18,293 nucleotides of DNA, from contig JAWWBR010000067.1 in assembly GCA_033720855.1 (NCBI GenBank), positions 1-18,293 of the forward strand, written 5' to 3'. The position numbers and the translations under genes are program-made. Below, in pieces: positions 1 to 6,310 of this stretch (positions within the stretch are counted from its first letter, which is position 1; each line of letters opens with the position of its first letter). This stretch comes from SMXQ01 sp033720855. GTDB taxonomy: Bacteria; Pseudomonadota; Alphaproteobacteria; SMXQ01. The notes beneath the pieces are model-generated. The model was not told where the DNA came from and ran no database searches. It saw nothing but the letters and a program-made list of their open reading frames with translations.

Positions 1-633
1 ACCGCCCAAGAGTCCGCGGCCGAGCGGCGCGAAGGCGATAAAGGCCATGCCGTGCGCCGTGCAGGCGGCGATCAGCTCTGCCTCGGGCGCGCGGGCGAAC
101 AGCGAATACTCGTCCTGAACGGAAACGATGGGATGGACCGCCCAGGCGCGGTCGAGCAGTTGCGGCGTCAGGTCCTTGGACAAACCGACATGTCGGGCCT
201 TGCCTTCGCGCACCAGCTCCGCCATCGCGCCCACGGACTCCTCGATCGGCACCACCGGGTCGACCCGCGAGATGCAGACGATGTCCACGTAGTCGGTGCC
301 GAGGCGGTCAAGACCGCCCTCCAAGGAGGCGCGGATATGGTCGGGCGTCCCGCTTACCACGGTGACGCCGTCGGGACGGATGCTGCCGATCTTGGAATGG
401 ATGACCACGTCCGCGCGTCGCCCCGCGATGGCCTTGCCGATCAGGCTCTGATTGTGTCCCTTGCCGTAATTCGATGAGGTATCGAGGAAGTTGATGCCCA
501 GATCCAGGGCGCGATGGATGGTGGCGATGCATTCCGCGTCGTCCTGCGGTCCATAGGCGCCCGACATACTGTAACAGCCAAGACCCAGGGGCGACACCAT
601 GAGGTCGCTGGGCCCCATCTTGATACGGTCCAT
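1..633 (-). CDS. Aldo/keto reductase, C-terminus cut off by window edge
   Basis: The reading frame is open from an ATG at 633 to the window edge, giving 211 residues of an NAD(P)H-dependent TIM-barrel oxidoreductase. Visible family features are the N-terminal PLGLGCYSMSGAYG, FLDTSSNYGKG (catalytic Asp and Tyr), a lysine in IHSKIGS, a QDEYSLFAR segment and FAPLGRGLLGG near the edge. This pattern fits the IolS/AKR13-like group. The fourth member of the Asp-Tyr-Lys-His tetrad, normally His in an xHRVDP segment, reads Ser here (residue 122, ISRVDP). A purine-rich stretch, GAGGGA, lies about 9 bases before the ATG. The substrate cannot be told. The gene follows the histidine kinase gene on the same strand, but a 241-bp gap argues against tight co-transcription. 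Confidence 0.88.
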   Translation of the reverse strand, partial: MDRIKMGPSDLMVSPLGLGCYSMSGAYGPQDDAECIATIHRALDLGINFLDTSSNYGKGHNQSLIGKAIAGRRADVVIHSKIGSIRPDGVTVVSGTPDHIRASLEGGLDRLGTDYVDIVCISRVDPVVPIEESVGAMAELVREGKARHVGLSKDLTPQLLDRAWAVHPIVSVQDEYSLFARAPEAELIAACTAHGMAFIAFAPLGRGLLGG

Positions 634-874
634 AAGCTGGGTTCCCTCTCTCTCCTCGGCCGATCGCGACCCCATTCCTCCGGCCTCGCTCCCCACCGGC
701 GCGGCGGCCCGCCGATCTCACGCGACACTAGCATAACACCTCCCGGCGATCGCTGGTCCCGGTGGTGGTTCGCCTCATGGGCCAAGGGAAAGCGGCGGGA
801 TGTCCCAACGGTTGTCCGGCCGCGCTTGTCTGCGCAAGGAACGGGGTCTTCGCAGGGCCGCCCCGCGGCGCGGG
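634..874. other. Spacer between the kinase gene and the aldo/keto reductase gene
   Basis: This 241-bp G+C-rich spacer holds no convincing gene. On the minus strand there is a TATGCT hexamer near 731-736 preceded by GGGAGG, which could be a weak -10 element for the reductase, but no good -35 accompanies it. A short CCCGC/GCGGG inverted repeat sits beside the kinase stop codon without a T-run, so it is not a clear terminator. Confidence 0.35.
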
Positions 875-3274
875 CTATCTTGGCGGCGCCGTGTCCATCA
901 CCGCAGACAGGGCCGCGGCGATGTCGTCCTTTCGGAACGGTTTCTTGATCAGGATGTCCTTCTCGCTCAGCGCCCCTTCCACAATGTTATCGTCCGCGGA
1001 ATAGCCCGACATGAACACGACCGGCAGGTCGGGCCTGCGTTCGCGTATCTTGCGCACGAAGCCCGGACCGCTCACGCCGCCGGGCAGAATGATGTCGGAC
1101 AAGACCGCATCCACCTTTACGCGCCCCAAGATCTGCTCGCCATGGGCGGCGGTGGGTGCCGTATGGACGTCATATCCCAGGCTTGCGACCATCGATTCCA
1201 CCAGGTCGCGGACATCTGGATCGTCCTCGACCACCAGCACCGCTTGCCCCTCTCCCGACGGAACCGCGTGACGCCCCGAGTCCTCTTCCTTGGCCGAGGG
1301 GATGTCGGCACGGGGCAGGTAGAGCCTGACCGTGGTGCCGTCCCCGGGGAGGCTCTCGATCGTGACATGGCCGCCCGACTGCTTGGCGAAGCCGTAGACC
1401 ATGGACAAACCCAATCCGCTGCCCTCACCAACCTCCTTGGTGGTGAAGAAAGGCTCGAAGGCGTGCTCCAGGGCCTCAGGCGCCATGCCGGTTCCGGTGT
1501 CGCTGAGCTCCACCATCACGTAATCGCCGGCAGCCGCCTCGAAATCGCTCCCGAGCTCGCCTTCCGGGAGATGGACATTGCGGCAACGGAGGGTCAGCGT
1601 GCCGCCTTCGGGCATCGCGTCTCGCGCGTTGTGCATCAGGTTCCGGATCGCATTCCGGAGCTGTCCCTGATCGGCGTAGGCGCGCCACAGGCCGGGATCG
1701 ATCTCGGTCGCCACGACGATGGGGTGTTCCAGCGTGTCGGCCAGGCCGTTCACCAGTTCGGCCATGTTTAGGGGCTGCGGACGAAGCGGCTGCCTGCGCG
1801 AGAAGGCCAGCAGCTGTTGGGTCAAATTGGCGGCCCGGGTGGCCGCGGACAGGATATTGTCGATCAGGGACGGGGCGTTTTTCGGCGCCTCGTTCAGCAA
1901 TTCCGCGTTGCCCATGATCACCGCGAGAAGGTTGTTGAAATCGTGGGCGACGCCGCCGGTCAGTTGGCCTACGGCCTCCATCTTCTGCGCCTCCTCCAAC
2001 CGCTTTTTCGCTTCATAGTCTACGGTCACGTCGGTAACCGTCGATATAAAGCCGCCGTCGGGCAGAAGGGTGCGCTCGAAAATATAGGTGCGGCCGCTGG
2101 GAAGGGTGCGTTCGTGGTGCCGTGCCCGCAGATCGCCACCGGCGTCTGCGGTATCCTCCAACTGATAACCGTGTTGGCGTTCCCCGTGGCGACGCAGTTC
2201 ATCCCGTGGCATCCCCACATACAAGCAGTCCGGGGGCAGCTCGGTGATTTCGGCGAATTTCTCGTTGAAGGCCGCGAGCCGGTGGCGGGCGTCGAACACC
2301 GCGATCCCTTGGTTGATGTTCTCGAAGGTGGCGCGCAGGATCCCGAGGCGGTCGGCGGCGACCTTCTCGCGCAACGACAGGGCCAGCAGAGCTAAAACGA
2401 TCACGCTGATGAGGCCGGCGATGGCATAGGTATAGGCTTCAGTAGTGCTGACCGCCGCGAAGGCGTCCGATTTCGCCACGCCGATCACGGCGACGAGGGG
2501 GACGCGGTCGAGCATGCGATACGCCAAGATGCGCTGCATGCCGTCGACGATACTGGTCTGCCGGTAAACCCCGAGGGGGCTGTCCTCCAGCATTCGCCAG
2601 AGTTGCGATCGTTCAATCCTCTGTCCGACGCCGTTTAAGCGGTTGGTGTAGCGCAGCCGGATCACCTTGTCCAAGCCGACCAAAGTGGCCGAACTGTTGG
2701 GACCCATGCGCGTGGTTTGGAAGAAGGCAAGCAACTGCTCCGCCTTGACGGCGGCGAAGATCACGCCCCCGAAATCCCCTTGGGAATCGACCAGCCGTCT
2801 GACCAGGCGAACCGTCACCAGCCCGGTGTTGCGCCCTTTGGCCGCCAGCGAGACGAAGGCACGGTCGCCGTTATTATCCTTTTGGAACTTGAAGTAATCG
2901 CGGTCCCGGGCGTGGGTGCCCGGTTTGATGTTCCGCTCCCTCAATCCGTTGGTGATGAGCTCCGGCACCCCATTGGCATTCATGACGGTGATGTGGGAGA
3001 GGATCTTGTTGTCCGGAGGGACCTTGCGCACGAGCTCGCGCACCGTCTCCAGAGATCTTGTCCCCAGATACGCGTTTCTGATCAGTTTGATGTAGTCGTC
3101 GGCATAGCGAAGGGTGCTTTCGACGTGGCCCTGGAAGAAGGTCGCCAGCCGCGTGGCCCGCTGTTCCGCCTCGGCGACCGCCTGTGCTCGCTCCCAGGAC
3201 ACGTACTGATGGGCGCTGCCGACGGCAAGGGCGACCAGAAGCAGGGCGCCGATGATGTAGTAGGAGATTCGCAT
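875..3274 (-). CDS. Membrane-bound hybrid sensor histidine kinase (Cache-PAS-HisKA-HATPase-REC)
   Basis: The 799-residue protein has a first membrane segment (about 5-20), an extracytoplasmic sensor region of Cache type (about 30-280, with HARDRDYFKF and a VVAVIG-like strand), a second membrane segment (about 281-300), a PAS domain (about 311-420, NINQGIAVFDARHRL), a HisKA domain with phosphoacceptor His444 in GGVAHDFNNLL, an ATPase domain with N box NLMHNARDAM (546-554), G1 box DTGTGMAP and G2 region GEGSGLGLS, and a C-terminal receiver domain (about 678-795) with acidic pair Glu683/Asp684, phosphoacceptor Asp727 and Lys778 in IKKPF. It probably senses a small extracellular ligand. No partner regulator gene is adjacent. 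The fused receiver may act as a phosphate sink or feed a phosphorelay; that is inference. Start at 3274 is the first ATG before the membrane segment; no strong ribosome-binding site is seen. Confidence 0.95.
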   Translation of the reverse strand: MRISYYIIGALLLVALAVGSAHQYVSWERAQAVAEAEQRATRLATFFQGHVESTLRYADDYIKLIRNAYLGTRSLETVRELVRKVPPDNKILSHITVMNANGVPELITNGLRERNIKPGTHARDRDYFKFQKDNNGDRAFVSLAAKGRNTGLVTVRLVRRLVDSQGDFGGVIFAAVKAEQLLAFFQTTRMGPNSSATLVGLDKVIRLRYTNRLNGVGQRIERSQLWRMLEDSPLGVYRQTSIVDGMQRILAYRMLDRVPLVAVIGVAKSDAFAAVSTTEAYTYAIAGLISVIVLALLALSLREKVAADRLGILRATFENINQGIAVFDARHRLAAFNEKFAEITELPPDCLYVGMPRDELRRHGERQHGYQLEDTADAGGDLRARHHERTLPSGRTYIFERTLLPDGGFISTVTDVTVDYEAKKRLEEAQKMEAVGQLTGGVAHDFNNLLAVIMGNAELLNEAPKNAPSLIDNILSAATRAANLTQQLLAFSRRQPLRPQPLNMAELVNGLADTLEHPIVVATEIDPGLWRAYADQGQLRNAIRNLMHNARDAMPEGGTLTLRCRNVHLPEGELGSDFEAAAGDYVMVELSDTGTGMAPEALEHAFEPFFTTKEVGEGSGLGLSMVYGFAKQSGGHVTIESLPGDGTTVRLYLPRADIPSAKEEDSGRHAVPSGEGQAVLVVEDDPDVRDLVESMVASLGYDVHTAPTAAHGEQILGRVKVDAVLSDIILPGGVSGPGFVRKIRERRPDLPVVFMSGYSADDNIVEGALSEKDILIKKPFRKDDIAAALSAVMDTAPPR

Positions 3275-3550
3275 GCCAAGCCAATCGTAAGTGGGCCAGG
3301 CCCCATTTATCGTTCATTAGTTATACATCAGAAGTATAAGCCGGAAAACCTCGAATTCCCGCCGAATATGGTTAATTGGACGATAAATATTGAATTCTTG
3401 GCGTTTGGCGCCGGAGTCTCCTGGCGTTTTCGGCGCTGCCCCGTCGCGGTTCCGGGCGAAAATTTGCCGTCAACAGTGGGCTGGACGCACGCCATCTGCG
3501 GTGCCATATTCCCGGCACATCCAATCCCGCAAAGGGAGCTGAGAGGCCCC
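3275..3550. promoter_or_regulatory. A+T-rich divergent promoter region, kinase gene / NDUFA12 gene
   Basis: This is the divergent intergenic region between the kinase gene and the NDUFA12 operon. By hand count, 63 of the 100 bases 3301-3400 are A or T, in strong contrast to the G+C-rich surroundings. Read on the minus strand, TATACT and TATAAC hexamers between about 3320 and 3340 are possible -10 elements for the kinase gene. It carries an imperfect 12-bp inverted repeat (3305-3316 and 3377-3388) and a TGGCGTTT direct repeat (3399-3406 and 3422-3429). A TTAA-N7-ATAA string at 3372-3386 is one base off the CtrA half-site pattern TTAA-N7-TTAA. Exact promoter positions cannot be fixed by eye. 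Confidence 0.4.
3305..3388. repeat. Inverted repeat, ATTTATCGTTCA ... TGGACGATAAAT
   Basis: The arms lie at 3305-3316 and 3377-3388. They are reverse complements at 11 of 12 positions, with the outer 9 bases perfect (ATTTATCGT / ACGATAAAT). Arm centres are 72 bp apart, close to seven helical turns. This would suit two oppositely oriented sites for one DNA-binding protein or the arms of a looped operator, in the divergent promoter region. The binding role is inference. Confidence 0.45.
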
Positions 3551-3916
3551 ATGACCCTGGGCACCCGCCTGTTGACCTGGTTTCGAGGCGAATTCGTCGG
3601 TGCCGACGAGTACGGCAATCGCTATTACCAGGACCGCGTCCCCCGCGATCCCAAGAACAACGGCCGGCGTCGGCGGTGGGTGATCTATGCGGGCGAAGCC
3701 GAAGGGTCCAAGGTGCCGCCGGTCTGGCATGCCTGGCTGCATCACATGAGTGATGAGGTTCCCGATGCCGAGGCGCTGGCGCGCCGGCCCTGGCAGAAAC
3801 CGCATCAGCCGAATATGACGGGCACGGCGGAGGCCTATCGGCCGCCGGGAAGCGCCCTGGCGGGCGGCAAACGGGCGCCGGCGACCGGCGATTACGAGCC
3901 CTGGACGCCCGACTGA
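3551..3916 (+). CDS. NADH:ubiquinone oxidoreductase subunit NDUFA12 family protein
   Basis: This 121-residue protein is the bacterial homologue of the mitochondrial complex I accessory subunit NDUFA12 (B17.2), found in alphaproteobacteria and absent from E. coli-type complex I. Diagnostic segments run through nearly its whole length: WFRGEFVGADEYGNRYYQ, RRRRWVIYAGEAEGSKVPP, WHAWLHHM, RPWQKPHQPNMTGT, YRPPGSAL and ATGDYEPWTPD at the C-terminus. It is expected to sit on the peripheral arm of complex I on the cytoplasmic side. The frame stays open far upstream, but the ATG at 3551 is chosen because the family begins at this point and AAAGGGAG lies about 13 bases before it. It heads the plus-strand run that continues into the MlaD-like gene 49 bp downstream. 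Confidence 0.93.
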   Translation: MTLGTRLLTWFRGEFVGADEYGNRYYQDRVPRDPKNNGRRRRWVIYAGEAEGSKVPPVWHAWLHHMSDEVPDAEALARRPWQKPHQPNMTGTAEAYRPPGSALAGGKRAPATGDYEPWTPD

Positions 3917-3965
3917 TTTCGGCACCCGAGGGTCCGGGCGCTATGACCAGAGGAAGGTGGTAACG

Positions 3966-4442
3966 ATGCAAAGAAACATGATCGAAACCGTGCTGGGCGC
4001 GGTGGTGCTTCTCGTGGCGGCGGTGTTCGTCTGGTTCGCCTACACCAACGCGTCGCTACGGACCTCTTCCGGTTACCAGATTACCGCCAAGTTCGACCGT
4101 GTGGGGGAGCTCAAGGAAGGTGCCGACGTCAAGCTCTCTGGCATCAAGGTCGGTTCCGTGGTGCGCCAAACTCTCGACCCCAAGACCTATCGTGCGGTCG
4201 TTACCATGACCATCGAGCCGCATGTCAAGCTGCCCGCCGACACCGCGGCCGAAATCTCGTCCGAAGGTCTTATGGGCGGCAATTACGTTCTGTTGTCGCC
4301 GGGCGGCGAGAGCAACATGTTGGGGGAGGGCGGCGAGATCGCCATCACCCAGGGCGCGGTCAACCTGATCGACCTGATCGGCAAGGCGATGTTTTCGTCC
4401 AAGGATGACCTTGGTGGAGATCTCGGGTCCAAACCCAAGTAA
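3966..4442 (+). CDS. mlaD: MlaD-like MCE-domain lipid transport protein
   Basis: The product is a 158-residue single-pass inner-membrane protein with an MCE domain, the periplasmic lipid-binding subunit of Mla-type phospholipid transport between inner and outer membrane. An N-terminal membrane segment (about 9-28) is followed by the MCE core (about 38-116) with FDRVGELKEGADVKLSGIKV, then DTAAEISSEGLMGGNYVLLSPG, both highly typical of MlaD. It is a little shorter than E. coli MlaD, with a short polar tail after the core. ATG 3966 is preferred over an in-frame GTG at 3957 because AGGAAGG (3951-3957) is well placed for it. The other subunits (MlaE, MlaF, MlaB, MlaC) are not in this window, so the gene is separated from its usual partners here. 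Confidence 0.9.
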   Translation: MQRNMIETVLGAVVLLVAAVFVWFAYTNASLRTSSGYQITAKFDRVGELKEGADVKLSGIKVGSVVRQTLDPKTYRAVVTMTIEPHVKLPADTAAEISSEGLMGGNYVLLSPGGESNMLGEGGEIAITQGAVNLIDLIGKAMFSSKDDLGGDLGSKPK

Positions 4443-4445
4443 GCA

Positions 4446-4464
4446 GGACCGCCGGGGCCGGTCC
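4446..4464 (+). other. Hairpin just after mlaD stop: 6-bp stem, 7-base loop
   Basis: GGACCG (4446-4451) and CGGTCC (4459-4464) form a perfect 6-bp stem around a CCGGGGC loop, three bases after the mlaD stop codon and 12 bases before the likely GTG start of the methyltransferase gene. No T-run follows, so it is not a standard intrinsic terminator. It could protect the mRNA end or limit translation of the next gene. The structure is seen directly; any role is inference. Confidence 0.35.
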
Positions 4465-4476
4465 CGGTGACGCGAG

Positions 4477-5244
4477 GTGCCCCTGTCCCCTGGCAACGAC
4501 ATCGATTGGAACACCGAACGCTACGCCCGGGATGCCCGCTTCGTGCCGGCCCTGGGCCGGGCCGTTCTGGACTGGCTCGACCCGAAGCCCGGCGAGCGGA
4601 TTCTTGATCTTGGCTGCGGCGATGGAACCCTGACCCGGGACCTTGCCGCCTCGGGCGCCGAAATCGTCGGCATGGATGCCAGCGCCAGCCAGGTGGCCGC
4701 GGCGCGGGCATTGGGCCTCGATGTTCGCCTTGGTGATGCCACCGCTCTTCCGTTCGCGGCCGAATTCGACGCCGTGTTCTCCAACGCCGCATTGCATTGG
4801 ATGATCGACCAGGGCGAGGTGATCGCGGGGGTGGCAAAGGCGCTTCGCCCGGGCGGTCGCTTCGTCGCCGAAATGGGGGGGAAGGGCAACATCGATCGGG
4901 TGCTGGAAGCCATCCTGCAGGCGCTTTCGGACCGCGGCGTCGACGGGCGTAAGGCGATCCCGTGGTGCTTCCCCGCGCCGGAGGCTTACGCCGCGGCCCT
5001 CGAAAGGGCCGGGCTTCGGGTCCTGCGCATGGAGCATTTCCAGAGGCCGACCGATCTCGACTGCACCATGGTCGACTGGCTCGAGATCTTCGCCCCCGCC
5101 TTCGCCGCTTTACTGCCGGCAGACGAGCGGAGGCGATTTTTCGAGGACGTCGCGGCCCGGCTCGAGTGCGAGCTCTTCGATCGGGACCGGGGCGTCTGGT
5201 GGGTCGATTACGTTCGCTTGCGCTTCGAGGCGGTGAAGCCATGA
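4477..5244 (+). CDS. Class I SAM-dependent methyltransferase, trans-aconitate methyltransferase-like
   Basis: This 255-residue protein has a Rossmann-fold methyltransferase core: motif I ILDLGCGDGTLT (about 42-53), the acidic ribose-binding residue Asp67 in VGMDAS, GDATALPF (about 86-93), then FDAVFSNAALHWM and LRPGGRFVAEMGG. The DWNTERY start and the FSNAALHW signature resemble trans-aconitate 2-methyltransferase and relatives, so a carboxylate O-methylation is possible, but the substrate is not shown by the sequence. The start is GTG at 4477; no ATG is available before the conserved N-terminus, and the ribosome site is weak. Its TGA overlaps the ATG of the next gene (ATGA at 5241-5244), suggesting translational coupling to the DUF2155 gene. 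Confidence 0.85.
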   Translation: MPLSPGNDIDWNTERYARDARFVPALGRAVLDWLDPKPGERILDLGCGDGTLTRDLAASGAEIVGMDASASQVAAARALGLDVRLGDATALPFAAEFDAVFSNAALHWMIDQGEVIAGVAKALRPGGRFVAEMGGKGNIDRVLEAILQALSDRGVDGRKAIPWCFPAPEAYAAALERAGLRVLRMEHFQRPTDLDCTMVDWLEIFAPAFAALLPADERRRFFEDVAARLECELFDRDRGVWWVDYVRLRFEAVKP

Positions 5245-5675
5245 CCGTCGCCGCACCGTCCTTGGCCCCGGCCGGCTTGCGCTGCCGCGTGCTGGCACTG
5301 CTGTTTGCGGCCCTCGCCGCCGGGGCCCGGGCCAATGCCGCGGACCTCGTCGGTGATACCGTACTGCTTCAGGGACTGGACAAGGTCACCGCGCGGATCT
5401 CGACCATTGAGGCGCCGCTCGGTGTCACGGTGCGTTTCGGCACCCTCGAGATAACCGCCCATCAATGCCGCAAGCGACCGCCCGAAGAAACGCCGGAAAG
5501 CATGGCGCTGATGGAGATCCACGACGGGCGGCCGGGCGAGGCGCGAAACCTGCTGTTCAGGGGCTGGATGATGGCGTCATCTCCCGCCCTCAATGCCCTT
5601 GAACACCCGGTCTATGACGTCTGGGTCAAGGACTGCCTGAATGTGAGATCGCCGGAGTCGAGCGGCCCCAAATAG
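5241..5675 (+). CDS. DUF2155 secreted protein
   Basis: A 144-residue protein of a conserved alphaproteobacterial family without known function. A signal peptide (about 1-33, hydrophobic run LALLFAALAAGA, likely cut after ANA) precedes the mature domain. Family features are LQGLDKVTARISTIEAPLG, VRFGTLEITAHQCRKRPPEETPES, LFRGWMMASSPALNALEHPVYDVWVKDC. The two cysteines in HQCRK and VKDC could form a disulfide in the periplasm. The ATG overlaps the stop of the methyltransferase gene by 4 bases. The last 64 bases overlap the end of aat on the other strand, so DNA coding the conserved VWVKDC also codes the conserved C-terminus of Aat. Function cannot be given. Confidence 0.9.
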   Translation: MTVAAPSLAPAGLRCRVLALLFAALAAGARANAADLVGDTVLLQGLDKVTARISTIEAPLGVTVRFGTLEITAHQCRKRPPEETPESMALMEIHDGRPGEARNLLFRGWMMASSPALNALEHPVYDVWVKDCLNVRSPESSGPK

Positions 5676-6277
5676 AAGCTGCAGTTGACCGCCAGGGCCT
5701 GGTCCAGCATCCGGCGGTACTCCGCCCGCGGGACCTCGACCGCGCCGAACTGCGCCAGATGCTCGGTGACGAATTGGGTGTCCAGGAGCCGGTAGCCGGA
5801 ACGCCTGAGGCGCGCCACGAGATGGCAGAGTGCGACCTTGGAGGCGTCGCGATGCCGGGAAAACATGCTCTCGCCGAAAAACGCGCCGCCCAGCGTGACC
5901 CCATAGAGGCCCCCCACGAGCTGCCCCTCGGCCCAGCACTCGACCGAATGGGCATGGCCGATATCGGCCAGCCCCTTGTAGAGACGGCGGATTTCCGCGT
6001 TGATCCAGGTGGTGGGACGGTCAGACCGGGCTTCCGCGCAAGCCTGGACGACGGCGTCGAAGGCGGTGTCGAGCCGCATGTCGAAGGGATTGCGCCTAAC
6101 GGTCCGCTGCAACCGGCGGGAGACGTGGAATCGATCTAGTGGGAGAATGCCGCGCGAATCGGGATCGACCCAGAATACCGTGGGATCGTCGGCGGATTCT
6201 GCCATCGGGAAGACGCCGGCGGCGTAGGTGCGAAGCAGCAATTCCGGGGTCAGCCGTGGCCGGCCGTGATCACGCAT
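5612..6277 (-). CDS. aat: Leucyl/phenylalanyl-tRNA-protein transferase
   Basis: A 221-residue cytoplasmic enzyme that transfers Leu or Phe from tRNA to proteins with N-terminal Lys or Arg, marking them for ClpS/ClpAP degradation. Recognised segments: YAAGVFPMAESADDP with FWVDPDSRGILPL (about 18-47), FHVSRRLQRTVRR, TWINAEIRRLY, GHAHSVECW (about 107-114), LVGGLYGVTLGGAFFGESMFSR (about 120-141), LLDTQFVTEHLAQFGA with Gln168 at the catalytic glutamine position, and C-terminal QSLTQTS typical of the alphaproteobacterial form. AGGA sits six bases before the ATG. It is the last gene of the aroQ-accB-accC-aat series, 33 bp after accC, and its 3' end overlaps the DUF2155 gene. Confidence 0.95.
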   Translation of the reverse strand: MRDHGRPRLTPELLLRTYAAGVFPMAESADDPTVFWVDPDSRGILPLDRFHVSRRLQRTVRRNPFDMRLDTAFDAVVQACAEARSDRPTTWINAEIRRLYKGLADIGHAHSVECWAEGQLVGGLYGVTLGGAFFGESMFSRHRDASKVALCHLVARLRRSGYRLLDTQFVTEHLAQFGAVEVPRAEYRRMLDQALAVNCSFYLGPLDSGDLTFRQSLTQTS

Positions 6278-6310
6278 GGGCGGTCCTGTTCCGTCTACCG
6301 TCGGTTGGGC

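Noticed and set aside
800..1771. Open frame of 323 codons on the plus strand opposite the kinase C-terminus
   Set aside because: Antisense to the ATPase and receiver domains, whose motifs are intact on the minus strand; no domain is visible.
4283..5335. Arg/Pro-rich open frame of 350 codons on the minus strand
   Set aside because: It lies across three genes on the other strand (mlaD, methyltransferase, DUF2155) and has the low-complexity Arg-Pro-Ser composition of an out-of-frame G+C-rich reading.
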